DNA of 64,000 bases from Elmis aenea (GCA_947652605.1 OX393576.1:10504575-10568574), one strand, 5' to 3'; counted from the stretch's first letter, positions 10,654 to 22,344 are shown. Made by a program: numbers and translations. Notes: a model not told the origin generated them from the sequence alone.

Positions 10654-12159
10654 TAGGGTGACCAACTCTTGATTGACCGATTTCGGGATATCGACCCTAA
10701 AAAACCGGGACACTACCAAAAAAATCGGGACTTTTGAATTTAATTTTTTTTAACAAGTTTAAGGAAAAAATTGGTTGCACGAAGGTAGATAAATAAATAA
10801 GTATTCAGTTTAACATCAAAATTAAACAAGTTAAACAAAAAAAATTAACATAATGTAACATTCTTATGATAAAATCACATAACAGCTATCACAATATGAT
10901 AATAAACTAAACGAATCACTACTTTAATCAAATACTAATTTTATATATCGATATAGGTATGTAAAATGTCTTAAATTGAAGCATATCTTTATTCTTCAGA
11001 ACATTCAACACAGGAAAATGAATAATTTATCTTAATTTGTAATTCTGCCTTTACATTATCTATCAGTAATCTATTTCTATTATCGCTCCACGCATTATTG
11101 CAGAGTGAAAAAACACGCTCTGCTGAAGCATTTGAAGCTGGCATTACAGCTACAAATGGAAATACTTTAAGGAAATTCTTAAAATGCCCATTTTGTTTAA
11201 AAAGCCTGTGCCATTTTTCATACGAAAAAGTGTCTTCCTTTTTTTCTGAAGTCATAATATTCAAGACGTCTTTTACTTGACAGTAAGTATTCTTCGTAAA
11301 GTTCGTCAAGGTCAATTATATTATCAAGAGATAATTTAGCCAATGTTTCATGAAGTTCTTAAAACTAAACATCCTTTTTAAGGAAAAAAATTGTATTTTA
11401 GATAAGTAGTTGTCTTCAGAAAAATCAAAACGTTGTTCAATATACTTTAAAACATTTCTGTACCATGCAATTAACTGACTCTTAATCATAGATAAGCTCT
11501 TAATCGAAGTTTGCTCGGATGTCGGTAATCGTTTTAAAGCATTTGAAGCCGCAAAACCTATAAATTCGTATGCAATTCTTTGAGTAAGTTTAGTCTTTAA
11601 ATTAGAAAATATTTCAAATATTTCAGAACTTAAAATATTTTCCCTTTCTAATAGCATTACAGTTTCACTAAAAACTTTCAAAACGTTGTGGCAAAATGCT
11701 GAATATTCAGTTTTGTCAATTTCAGGAAAATATTTCAGCAAAATAGTGGACAGCTGTCTCCAAGTGACATAAAATATATTTTCAAAGCAGGAAGTCCTTT
11801 TAAAAGTCTTTAAATTGCAGGGTGTAAAAAAACCCATCGTGTAGTAATATGTTATTTTGATATTGTATATCAGCTTTTTCGAAACAACATTTTAATGTTT
11901 CTACTCGCTTTGCATGATAATATAAATAACCGTACACCTTTAAAACTAAATTTTCAACGTCAAATTTATATTTATCTATAGCAAATTTTATAGAATTGTG
12001 GAGCATAAATTGAACTTAAATGGAAAAACGCGAAAAAAATAATGAACCGCAAAGGGTTAAAGCTTGCCTACGATTATATAATGTGTGATAAATCGGGACA
12101 AATGGCGTCTCGCCGGGAGTTCTTTTGGGGCGCGAAAATCGGGACAGTTGGTCACCCTA
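10654..12159 (-). mobile_element. hAT transposon with 8-bp target duplication
   Basis: The element is bounded by 14-bp perfect terminal inverted repeats TAGGGTGACCAACT and by an exact 8-bp target duplication GTTACAAC (10646-10653 and 12160-12167). At 1506 bp it carries only the C-terminal part of a transposase on the minus strand, so it is probably non-autonomous. The flanking sequence belongs to the pogo-like element 9824-12199, so this is the younger insertion. Confidence 0.92.
10989..12006 (-). pseudogene. hAT transposase C-terminal half, frameshifted
   Basis: Three adjoining minus-strand frames (12006-11800, 11837-11316, 11315-10989) form one protein with two breaks. The first, SIKFAIDKYKFDVENLVLKV through AKRVETLKCCFEKADI, matches the mid-region of hAT transposases. 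The last carries the hAT dimerisation signature SNASAERVFSLCNNAWSDNR followed by RLLIDNVKAEL. The BED finger and the first catalytic residue region are missing. It is inactive as it stands, and transposition would need a transposase supplied in trans. Confidence 0.8.
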
Positions 12160-12201
12160 GTTACAACCTCCCGGGGTTACTTTCATACCCGGTCTCCCCT
12201 A

Positions 12202-13130
12202 TGCAAGAAAAAATTTGTTAACTGTCAGCGGTTTATGATTGGCTTAGTGTAAACTCTAAATCTGGTTAGTTTCCAAAACCAGTCTTGAACGTTTTTATCT
12301 CTGTAGTTATAAATCACTCTATAGACATTGCAATATTATGATCAAACAAAACTAACTTTTGCTAAACCTTTTTATAAAAGTTGTCTAAAAATACTTTATC
12401 ACAGTAGGAATTATTCATCGTCAACTTAGTTATCGCTGTTATATCCTATCCCTCTATCACAACGCCTGATATGAAACGAATCGTTCTGTTCCAGTGAATC
12501 CCAGTTATAAAAAAAACAAATCTAATTAGAGCGCCAATCCAAAGACAGAGTGACCAGTAATTGTTGCAAATGAAAAATAACAGTAGATGGTAAAATGTTA
12601 CATTATTTTACATCTTTAGTTATTACAAAATCTATTAGGCCACGAAAAAGGTTTGATAGACTGTATATTACTTATCTATCGATTTTATTCGACCATAATA
12701 TTATACAACTACCAATCGTAGACGTAGCCAGCTTTTAGATGATTTATTGGTAATCAAGTTTATTTGTACAGGGTGTAATATTTGATTTCGGCTACTATGT
12801 CGATAACGTTTAACGCAAAAAAGATTAGCAATAACTCCAGATCGGGTTTCTATTATTGCTTCGGTGATGTGCGCTTATGCAATGTCGTTATGTACTTAAG
12901 AGTTTTGTTGTTTTTGAATGATATTGCTAAACCCCTTTAACTTCAAAACTCTGGCGGCTATGTGGCTCGTGTCGTCGGATGCGCTGGAGAACTCCTTTAG
13001 CGTAGTTCACCAGGTCTAGAGTAGCTGTAGGGTAGTGGGGTTGGCGAAATTAAACAACAATTACTTTGTGATCGGTGTTTATTATTCATATTTAGTTCAG
13101 AATTTTGTAGTTGAAATTTTTAACGTAGAC
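12202..13130. other. Non-coding stretch with one TACAGGGTG end
   Basis: No gene recognised. A solo element end GTACAGGGTGTAATATTTG lies at about 12767, and a similar one (GTACAGGGTGATACATATTT) at about 54545. They may be the same small family. Confidence 0.35.
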
Positions 13131-13250
13131 TTGTGAATATGTCTGTGAATGCGTATGTGTTTGTGTGTGCAATTGAATGTTGGTGTATGGGTGAAATTAT
13201 AAGTGTATGTGTGATTCTTGTGTTTGTGTATGTGTGTGTTTGTTTTAAAC
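13131..13250 (+). repeat. TG-rich microsatellite
   Basis: Imperfect runs of TGTGTTTGTGTGTG and TGTATGTGTG across about 110 bases. Confidence 0.7.
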
Positions 13251-13254
13251 TCCA

Positions 13255-13500
13255 ACTAGGCCTGTCCAATAGCGAAAGCTCGCCCATCAGACCTCTTTGT
13301 TGGAGTTGGTAGGAAAACTTTATGAGGTCGATCGATCAAGCGATAGTTCGCCCGCAGACCTCACTGTAAAATTCATTAAACGAACTGAGCCGTGTGCTCT
13401 CGTAGCGAAAACTCGCCCAAATGCACGTGCAATGGCCCAAAGAGTTACAAGATAACAGGAACTTCAGAATATAGCAGAAACTCGCCACAGAAGCTCTTGC
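13255..13500 (+). repeat. Degenerate repeat with AGCGAAA-CTCGCC motif
   Basis: Four drifted copies of AGCGAAAGCTCGCCC occur at roughly 13274, 13352, 13406 and 13475, two of them followed by CAGACCTC. Spacing is irregular (about 55-80 bp). I do not recognise the family. Confidence 0.45.
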
Positions 13501-13560
13501 TCTCTATATCGGGTAGTGTATGATCGTGTCGTGGTTCTATGTTGAACCCTTTATTTTTGA

Positions 13561-13827
13561 TGGTTCACATGATGTGTATTCCGCCCGCGCGTAGACTGCT
13601 AAAGGGGGATTGGCCCCCTTTTTAGCCGTTAGGTACAAGGATAGTGGGTAAGGATGTGGATAGTCAAGGATGGGCAAGGATAAGTGGAAGCACTGCCACA
13701 GCATTTGCCCTTAACTGTAGAGGAAACCACCTGAACCCTCTACAATGACAGTCGGCCATGGGATTCGAACCCATGACTTCCCGATTGCACGTTAGGTTGT
13801 TAACACAACCAGCCACCGAGCTCAGTG
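13561..13827 (-). mobile_element. tRNA-derived SINE with 12-bp target duplication
   Basis: Read on the minus strand, the 5' end has GCTCGGTGGCTGGTTGTG (an A-box-like start) and then GGTTCGAATCCCATGG, a canonical RNA polymerase III B box, followed by a ~190-bp unrelated body. The copy is bounded by a direct repeat CTTTATTTTTGA (13549-13560 and 13828-13839). It cannot fold as a full tRNA, so a SINE is the better call. Transcription would be by Pol III and mobilisation by a LINE in trans. Confidence 0.8.
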
Positions 13828-13839
13828 CTTTATTTTTGA

Positions 13840-15484
13840 CAGTCACTTGTTTTTGGCGGTGGTGGGGTGAGAAATAGCTAAAATACGCCTATTAGTAGCT
13901 CTGAACTAATGACAATTTTAGTATTGAATAAGAAAGGCGTAAAACAAAATTTAGTCGTTTGTTAATATGTTATTTATTTGTGTGCACAGAGAGGGGGTGC
14001 AATTCGGATGTTTTAGTTTGTTACTGACTGTGCCCCTCCAAAACTAGATTATCTAAACAAAACTAATTCCTGATTCACCCCACCACAATTTATAAATAAA
14101 GTTGTACACGCTATAATATGTTAAACTTAATTCAAATAATAATAAAATTAATTACATCTATGCTAATATTTTACAAAAACAAACTTTGTCATTAAAATCG
14201 AAGCAAATTATATACAATGAAAGAGGTTATGACCCATTTAATATCCTAGCAGGGATTCCCTTAAGAATGTTCATTGAGATTGTGGTTCACATATAATAAT
14301 TCACTAATAAAGTCATTCGGTACTTTCTAAAGCCGAACCTAAAGTACCGATAATTTATGGTGTCATTTAATATTCGCCAGGTCATATGCTCACAAAATAA
14401 CTCAAATACCCTTGTTTTATTTCTGATTACATTATTTACGTATTTGAAAACGTCAACCTTCCATCGCTAAACTAATGTTTTAAGAAATGGTTGACAAGAA
14501 ACAGACTAAGCAAACTTGAGTTAAAAGTATTCTTTAATTTTAAAATTCCCACGATAATTTGGAAGCCAGAACAACTATTGAAAATGCATAGCTTGAAAAT
14601 ATTGATTTTATTTAAAATTATTTATACACATTACTAATGCCGTCGTCACACTTCATGTGTAAACAAAAAAGAAATTTAACTAAAAAATACCTAACTCGAC
14701 GTATATAATTAAAAATAAAGTTATACCCGTGATTCAATTCAGAATAAAAAATGCTGTGACATGAAACCAGTTTAATGATTCAAATCAATATTTTTCAGTG
14801 GTTGTATACTACTCCAGGCAATGTAATCTGTAAATAATTTTATGAAGATGGGGTGAATATGTCATTAGAACGTTTAATACTTAATGATTATACCAGGGTT
14901 ATGCTGATATAATATTTTATTACTGGACGTATAGCACTCAGTTTATGTGGTATTGTAGATTTCTATCTCACGTTTTGATGAAATTATCTGAGTGAAAATT
15001 TGCCTTATAAAAACTAAACTTTAAACTTTGAAATTTATCAGAAACTTCCGGAACAGATTCTATAAAAAGCTGAATTTGTTTGAAGAGAAATCTTGTTTGA
15101 AACAAGTTGGTGCGCAGGAAGTTAAGGCATTGATTTACCGGAACCATTCCCATGTCAGCCCGGAACACGAATGATTTCTTCCTTATTGTTCGAATCAGAC
15201 TTTAAAAAGCTATTAAATTTATCATATATTTGAATAATTTAAAAACAGTTTACGTGAGCTGCCTTAGTTCAATAAAAAAGAAGAAAATGTTTATGTTTTA
15301 CACTTACAGGCATCGTTGAAAAAGATAAGCTTGTTTTGTGAAGGTATTCTCTATAAAAATTAAACAAAATTTGATTTAAGCCCTAGTTTAATTTGTTGGA
15401 TGTTAGAAATAATAATTTTCTTTGCATAATTTTGCCAAAAACCCTTAGTTTAAAAAGTTGTAAGTCTTTTCAGTAGAAAATTTC
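13840..15484. other. Mostly unassigned non-coding sequence
   Basis: No recognised element. The one stretch worth noting is the minus-strand open frame at 14968-15168, listed separately. Confidence 0.35.
14968..15168 (-). CDS. Unrecognised open frame, possible coding relic
   Basis: A 66-codon frame has balanced amino-acid composition (for example PVNQCLNFLRTNLFQTRFLF) unlike the low-complexity translations around it. The frame is open a few codons upstream of the ATG (FVFRADMGMV). I do not recognise the family, see no certain splice sites, and cannot tell an exon from an old element relic. Confidence 0.2.
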   Translation of the reverse strand: MFRADMGMVPVNQCLNFLRTNLFQTRFLFKQIQLFIESVPEVSDKFQSLKFSFYKANFHSDNFIKT

Positions 15485-15830
15485 CTAAACATGAACATAC
15501 TTTTTCTTCATCTTTTTCTTCTTAATCGGTTCCTCTTGTACCTTTCGGTGTCGAGGTACGCTTTTCCATTCCTGCGTTATGTTTCTCCACTCCTTCCCAT
15601 GGTTAGCTAATTGTGGCACATCTCTCCAGCTGACTCCTGTTTCTTCTAGTCTCTGCCTCACTTCTTTTTCCCATTTTATTCTTGGTCTTCTTCTATTTAT
15701 TTTTCCCTCTATCTGCATTTTCCATCCTATTTTCGCGTATCTAGTTCTTGGCATGCGTAGTAGATGAACAAGCCATCTTAATTGATTCGTCTCCATCTTT
15801 TTTAAAATATCTGTTACACCTAGGTACTTT
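15485..15830 (-). mobile_element. RTE-like LINE 3' fragment
   Basis: An intact 103-codon frame is the C-terminal end of an RTE-like polyprotein: METNQLRWLVHLLRMPRTRY, then RPRIKWEKEV and a basic tail. It is the same subfamily as the fragment at 3030-3415. The reverse-transcriptase domain is absent (5' truncated). Confidence 0.75.
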
Positions 15831-16570
15831 TAAGACAATGTTATTGCTTTTGTACTCCTTCTATGTCTTGCTCTTTAATGTTTTAGCTGTAGGTTAAAAT
15901 TCGGTGTGCGGCAGATTCTATAAAGTTACATAAAACATTCTTTTGTGTGACTTCGTTTTTGTTTTAATTGTTTGTCGGTATTGCTTTGTTATTTTTTAGG
16001 ACATCCTTAGACAGAACTTTTCTCTTTAATTATTTCGTGTGGAATACAGCGTATTGTTTCACCAAGTCCAGTGACTAAAAGCATTGGAATGATTTATATT
16101 TTGCAAGAAGCTTTCCTTTTGCTAAACCACTTGTTACCTTGAGTGTAATAAGCAAAGCAATTCAAAGTGAGTGATTTATTTGTTTTAGTAAACTCAAACG
16201 GATTCTTGGGGAAGCGTCGCCTTGGCATGTACTGTTTTGTCAAGGGATTTAGGTTAGTTACATTTGTAACAAAAATGTGCTTCAAAGTAAAATTTTAAGG
16301 CACAATTTAAATAATCGATTTTTGTTACGTAATATTTGGTTTTATGCATAAATACTTCAACAAAAAAGGCTTTATGAGATAATAAACTTTATGGAAGTTA
16401 AAGATTAATTCCTAAACAAATTTTTTATTAAGTCCAAGATAATTGTACAATTATTGATCCATGAGGATGATTAGGAAAAGTTGTAATACATAAATAATAA
16501 TATTAATAATTAAATTTTCACTGCCTTTCTTAGATTATCCAATTTTGAATAATTGTTCGTGATCATTCAT
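15831..16570. other. Non-coding stretch
   Basis: AT-rich, no gene or element recognised. The minus-strand open frame at 16094-16285 has no motif I know. Confidence 0.35.
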
Positions 16571-16574
16571 TAAA

Positions 16575-17222
16575 AAACCTTAGTCAGGTAGGACTGTTGT
16601 GTTGTGCTACCTTTCTTCTACGTCTTGCGCCAGCTTTAACTCTTCCCATTTGATTTTTCTATCCGTTGTCGCTTTTTCAACACCGTCTTGCCAGTTTTTT
16701 TCGGTCTACCTCTTTTGTTTTTTCCCTGTGGCCTTGCTTCATAGGCTATTCTGGTCAACCTTTCTTCTTTTATTCTTTAAATGTGATCCAACCATCCCAG
16801 CTGCCTTTCTTGTATTTTTGTTTCAACTAACTTAATCTTTAATTGTTCTCTATATGTTTCATTTTTGATTCTATCTTTTTTGGTTTGTCCTTGGATTTTG
16901 TTTAGAAAACTCATTTCAGCTGCATTCACTCGGCTACTATTTTTATTTGTGAGTGTCCACGTTTCACTTCCGTATAAAAGTGCCGGAGTTACTACCTTTT
17001 TGACCACTTCCACTTTTGTTCGTTTTGGGACTTCTCTATTTCCAATAAATGTTGTTCTTAAACTGTTAAATATTCTTCCCACATTTCATGTCCTTTCGCT
17101 TATATCCTCGTTCATTCCTCCATTTTTCTCTCTGATCTCCTAAATATTTAAAGCTATCTATCTACCTATTCCAGCCTATGCCCATTTAAAGTGATGTTAT
17201 GCCCTTTGTTCTCTGTTGTAAC
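16575..17222 (-). mobile_element. RTE-like LINE, 5'-truncated copy
   Basis: The minus strand encodes, with breaks, the region after the polymerase core: KKVVTPALLYGSETWTLTNK, EMSFLNKIQGQTKKDRIKNE, then ERQLGWLDHI. It is a close relative of the copies at 37391-38056 and 62330-63427. At the 5' break (17220-17247) the LINE end folds back on itself (AACGATCATAG, five bases, CTATGATCGTT). Confidence 0.82.
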
Positions 17223-17247
17223 GATCATAGTAAAACTATGATCGTTT

Positions 17248-18439
17248 TTAATATAAGGTAAGCAAATTGTTTCTAGTTTGTTAAAAGTACACACTGCAAA
17301 TTCAAACGTTTTACCACAACTTTTAAAAACTCTAAGGATTAAAGAATTAAAAACATCAGCTAATTTATTTCTACCACGTTCTCCGAAATAAATTTAATCA
17401 CCTAGCTTTCAAGTACACTAATTTAAATATAAATTATACTAATGAGTCTTGCAAATTCGTTGGTAACATTCTGCGGAATCTTGCTTAGAAAATTAGAAAT
17501 TGTGAAATGTTCTTTAGAAATATATTCAGTACGTCTGTGGAACGTTGCCAATTATTTATCATCGTTATTTTCCCACTAACTGGAAAATTCAGAGTAAAAC
17601 CTTTACAAAATTATGCCGGTAACAGTTGTTGGATTGTAAGTTTTGCAGTTTTATTAATAAACTTTATCTAATAGTATTTAATAATTTAAATATCTTCGAA
17701 TGAATGTGCAATCAGTTTAAAACTTATGTACCAAAAGCGAAACCCCAATCGTGGCTTTTGAATGTGAATCATTTTGTACGACTCATCAATATGTATTATC
17801 TGTAATTGCAGTTAAAATAATTAAAGTCCTTTTTGATTTGAACGAATAATCAACTAATATAACAAATGAAGACAGCGCCAATCAGCTAATGTATAAAACA
17901 AATGTCAATAGCGGAGTTGAATTAAAACTTTTATAATGAAGGTAATTAAGACAATTGATGTTAATAAAAAATGGCGCCTATCGCTTGGCATCATGAAGAT
18001 TACCATAACAGTAAATTATAAATGTATTCGATTACGTTAATTTAATATCATCAGTAAAAACACGTGCATAATATACACGGCACGAAGTAATATTTTATAT
18101 ACTGCTTTGAATAAACAACAAAGATAAACGGGTCTTAACTGATTAGTTTGCCCCGAACATAATGTTTACTCTCCGGTTTAATACGACGATGGACTTAATA
18201 ATACTTCATGGGGGTTTGGTTTGTCTTTGAACTGTGCACTTATCATCTGCATGACCCATGTCCTTAATATCTCCGAGCATGAGATCTGCTCTCACTGAAC
18301 GTAATCTGTTTATCGTGGACTGAATTACCATAATACGAGTACTTGGCAGAGTCGAGATTGGAAAATACAAAGTAAATTTCACTGTTGCTCTAGATTTTTC
18401 AACAGTGAGCTTGGAAATAGGGTAGCAGTAAAATATTCT
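17248..18439. other. Non-coding stretch, nothing recognised
   Basis: No supported gene or element end found. Confidence 0.35.
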
Positions 18440-18605
18440 GACGCTGTAAAATTAAAAGCGAGGGGAATTGTCATCGCGCCTTCACCGTAAACATCTTTAA
18501 CTTGACCATAAATTTCGGCCGGTTTCACATTCCTTGCGTTCAAAAATCGAATTACAGCACGAATATCACAGTCGGCGGGATCAGTAATTGTTTTAAACAT
18601 TTTAA
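18440..18605 (-). pseudogene. Mariner-type transposase N-terminal HTH fragment
   Basis: Within the minus-strand frame 18675-18379, the residues DPADCDIRAVIRFLNARNVK followed by EIYGQVKDVYGEGAM match the first helix-turn-helix of mariner/SETMAR-like transposases. Homology stops abruptly after GEGAM, so only about 45 residues survive. No inverted repeats or TA pair located. Confidence 0.65.
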
Positions 18606-18814
18606 ATGTGCACGGCACACTGAAAACACAACGTAGAGCAACCAATATGGCGTCAGTTGAGAGCCAGTAAACCACGAAGACTAGCGCGACTGCACGGAAC
18701 GCCGACCACAGCGCTGCGGCGGCGCTAGAATGAAACGGTACTTACTTTCCGAATACGCCTCGTATTTAAGAGACCATTTTTAAAAGTCTGTTGAGTACAA
18801 CCATCACAATATTG

Positions 18815-19090
18815 TTTAGCTTAGAACAACGATTCTGAACTAGTTTCCATGAATGTACCCCTTGGGTTTACTGTGAAGCGTCATGTATCCCTTATCAATT
18901 AGTCCATTTCAAAACAACTTTATTTATGCATGGAACATACAGTATAAAAGATATTTAGTGCGAAAATGGTCGAACTGTTTGGTAGGTTGTCTTACGGTAT
19001 TAATGTTATCATCCATATATGCGGTATTTATTGCAAAAGAGGTACCGACGCTTGGGCGTCTTTTGCTAAAATTGTGAAAAACGGCTTCGA
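18815..19090. repeat. Repeat paralogous to 49139-50880 (without palindrome)
   Basis: Sequence from about 18985 to 19075 (GTCTTACGGTATTAATG through GACGCTTGGGCGTCTT) is the reverse complement of the host sequence split by the palindromic element at 49261-50761. Here it is uninterrupted, giving a natural pre-insertion site. The left part (ATTCTGAACTAGTTTCCATG, CCCCTTGG) resembles the hAT-like end at about 49139. Confidence 0.6.
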
Positions 19091-19104
19091 CTATGTTAGC
19101 TAAA

Positions 19105-19250
19105 TATGCCCAGGTAATTTTACAGCCATGATTAGCTGTCTAACCTTACTCCACTTGATCTCTTTGTTTGTGGCAGATTCTTTTACATTCTCATTCCAGG
19201 TTTTTCTTGGTCTTCCCCATTTGGATTTTCCTCCAGTTCTGATGCGATAA
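19105..19250 (-). mobile_element. RTE-like LINE 3' scrap
   Basis: The minus strand reads GGKSKWGRPRKTWNENVKES, the conserved GRPRKTW tail region of RTE-like polyproteins. Only about 45 residues survive. Confidence 0.55.
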
Positions 19251-20074
19251 TTTTATGTCACTACATTATACTTATAAACAACAATAGAGAACTCAAAACT
19301 TAAAACTACAACTACCACGAGAAAAAGAAAATTCCTTATGTGAAAAAAAACTGTATCCTATTAAATTTCGTAATTAGATACGCTCTGCAGGTAAGTCTGA
19401 ATAACCTCTTTAACAAAATGTATCAAAGGATCGTTATTCCCGACAAAATATGAAGCGTGTCCTTTATATAATATGTACTCTACTAAAATATATTGAATTT
19501 TCCAACAAACGTGTGTATCTAGCTTATATTCGTCTGGAAAATAAAATGCAGAATAACAAACGAAGTTGCTGACGCAGGTCCATGAAAATCGATGAGCCAC
19601 AAGTATTAAATGATACAATGTTATTATCCAGCTGTAACGTATTGTTACTACATGCTGTAAAATCGAGTAAAGTTAGTTTATTTTCAAGATATTAAATTTA
19701 ATGATACAGAGCTGAATATAGATTTAGTGGAGTTACTATATTATTAATTGTTTAATTTGTGAACAATATAATAAATGCTGAGGCAATAGTCATCCACCAA
19801 TATAAGCTAATGCATTTTTTGCTTGTGTTTAACGTTGTTCCAGTATTCTACAATTTTTGCATTGTATAATATAAAGAAAAATATTATAGATATACAATAA
19901 GCATTTTTTTTTTGCTTTATTTTGTTAATTGTTTTATAAAGTGTCCTAAACTTTTATCATTAATAATTTGTACTCGTAATGTACATAATTATTTAACCAT
20001 ATTTATATTTTGCACCCGCATTGTTTAGAAAACAATGAATTATGGCAAATCGTTGGAACCATTGTAACAACCGT
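19251..20074. other. AT-rich non-coding stretch
   Basis: No recognised gene or element. Confidence 0.35.
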
Positions 20075-20076
20075 TA

Positions 20077-21055
20077 TACAGGGTGGTCCACTTTTTTGTA
20101 GCAGGACTTTAACAGTCGATTCAAAAACTTATTTTAAAGCGAATATTCCATATCAACATGGATCCATAAATGCTTTATTTAAAAGATACAGGGTGTTGAA
20201 ATTTTCGAAAAAAATATAGATTATTTTTAACCGTTTCCCAACTAGTGGATATATTTAATTTGGTATACACCACCACCTTACAGGTTACCACATTGGGTGA
20301 GAATTTTAAGCCCCACAAGTAACCAGTGGCGGATTTGTGGGGGCTCAGTTTCAATAAATTGTATAAAAAACTAGTACGGCTTTGTTCAAAATCAAACTCG
20401 AACTTGCTTTTGGGTAGAGCATTTTATTCTAAACAAAAAGTGTCTCCTGACTTTTCTTCGTATCTGCCATCTTGGCGCGAAATTTTATTTATTTTACTGT
20501 TCTCGCGAAAAATTAGCTTATAAATTCGATCTAAAAATATCGCTAATATTCGAAATAAAGAAGTAATTATAATACAGGATGGTCTTTTTTTGTAGCAGGA
20601 TTTTAACAGTCTATACAAAAACTTATTTTAAAGCGAATATTGCATATCAACATTGGTCCGTAAACGCTTCATTTTAAAGATACAGGGTGTTGAAATTTTC
20701 GAAAAATTAACGACAACTTTTAACCGTTTCCCAACCAGTAGATATATTTAAACCAAATTTAGTATACACCACCACCTTACAGGTTACCACATTGGGTGAG
20801 AATTTCAAGCCCCACAAGCAACCAGTGGCGGAGTTGTGGGAGCTCAGTTTCAATAAATTTAATAAAAAACTAGTACGGCCCTGTTCAAAATCAAACTAAG
20901 GACCTGTTTTTGGTTAGAAAATTTTATTCTAAACAAAAAGTGTCTCTTGACATTTCTTTGTATCTGCCACCGTTTGGCGCGAAATTTGATTTATTTTACT
21001 ATTCTCGCTAAAAGTAGCTCATAAATTTGACCTAAAAATATCGCGAAAGGCAGAA
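20077..21055. mobile_element. Two tandem half-copies of palindromic family D
   Basis: Two direct units, 20077-20572 and 20573-about 21055, each begin TACAGG(G/A)TGGTC and share CAGTGGCGGA(T/G)TTGTGGG, CCACCACCTTACAGG and AGCGAATATT. Each corresponds to one arm of the complete palindrome at 51320-52385. No coding capacity. The second unit starts exactly where the first ends. Confidence 0.7.
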
Positions 21056-21277
21056 AATTGCAAATTGCAGAGTAAATGCTCAAAATGTGGATCATTCTTC
21101 CCTCATTACTAGCATTTATAATAACAGATTATGTATAAAATTAATATTTTGCATCTTGAGTTATTTGGAATATCGTTTTATAATGTAACATATATTATTT
21201 CAATATTTATTGTAAATATTGTGTGCACCTTTGTGTGAACCAGGTAAACAAATTAATTATATTTTATGCTTGTACTA

Positions 21278-22211
21278 GAGGCAAAGGTGGTAATATGGGC
21301 CCCCATTTTGTTTATTAGTTGAAACTTTCAGAGAAAACATTATTTCAGCCTGAATTTTACAGAAAATATACTTCGACAAGTTTTTGATCTAATTATGCAG
21401 TAAAAATACTGATATTGACTTCAAGTCAAAGGATAATATATTTTTTACAGAATGGTGCATTTTTTGAGAAAACAGAAATGTGCTGGTAATATGAGCCCCT
21501 TAGTAAAAGCAAATAAAAATGCATTCCAGAAATAAAAAATGGTTTAGTGTAGATAGTAATCACTTTTATTTTAAACAACTTTAAATTATTTGCAAAAATC
21601 ACAAACGTAATTATCTTTCTCACATCCGGTACATTCATTATGTACCCACATTTGGCAAATGAGACATTGCACCCATAGTTCTCCTTTATTGTCGTTTGAA
21701 AAAAGACCTTCGCAAAATAGGCACATTGCGTCGTCTTGGTCTTGCGTATATTTATAACTTTTCGCGGCATCTACAAAAAAAAATTACATGGTTGTATTAT
21801 GGGACCCTAACATAATATGGGCACCTTGGGGGCTCATATTAACCGCAAACTTGTCTAAAAACAAAAAATTTATAATCTACAAATGTTATTCATACATTAA
21901 AAAATATTTGAATTAATACAATCTTTACAACTTGTTTAATATAAAGCTCTAGTTGAAACACATAAATGTCAAAAAACGGTGCAGATATATGGATACAAAG
22001 TATTACCTTGAAAACTTTCTTCAGGGCGAAAATACAATAGACAGTTAACCTCCACTATGACAGCAGGCGCTGACGTTTGTACGATGTTGTAGCGAAAGTA
22101 TTAACACACGTCACTTGATTTCCGTCGCTGTTGCCAAAATACACGAGGTAATTAACGAGATATTGAGGGGGCTCATATTACCAACAGGGCCCATATTACC
22201 ACCTTTGCCTC
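21278..22211. mobile_element. Pogo-like DNA element 3 (TA duplication)
   Basis: Near-perfect inverted repeats GAGGCAAAGGTGGTAATATG and complement are flanked by TA (21276-21277 and 22212-22213). The ends differ from the 5002 element only in a few bases. The minus strand (21770-21426) encodes a degraded finger-like tail with cysteine pairs and ITFVIFANN in place of a C-terminal CxFC. No catalytic domain remains. Length 934 bp. Confidence 0.65.
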
Positions 22212-22344
22212 TACTGGTAGCAAAGTGTAGCAAATCGTTGTGAAATAAAAATACAAATATTATTTGTGAAAAAAAAAATATTAAGACTGGTATTAAAAAC
22301 TTGATCCTGTGTGGCAATTGACCTCAATTAAAATAACTTAATTT

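Larger units (their letters stand above)
9824..12199. mobile_element. Pogo-like DNA element 2, interrupted by a hAT
   Basis: The ends are inverted repeats GAGGAGACCGGGAATGAAAG and GGGGAGACCGGGTATGAAAG (complement of the right end), each next to TA (9822-9823 and 12200-12201). Sub-terminal GCTAAAAGTAAC and GCTACTTTTGACCCC motifs fit the same style of element as at 5002 and 21278. No transposase is recognisable. The hAT copy at 10654-12159 sits within it; without that insertion the element would be about 860 bp. Confidence 0.6.

Noticed and set aside
13740..13825. Functional tRNA gene on the minus strand
   Set aside because: B box and A-box-like start are present, but the sequence does not close an acceptor stem and is fused to a SINE body with a 12-bp target duplication.
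20077..20572. LTR retrotransposon (two direct ~490-bp units)
   Set aside because: The two units are adjacent with no internal region, lack TG...CA ends and match a palindrome arm.
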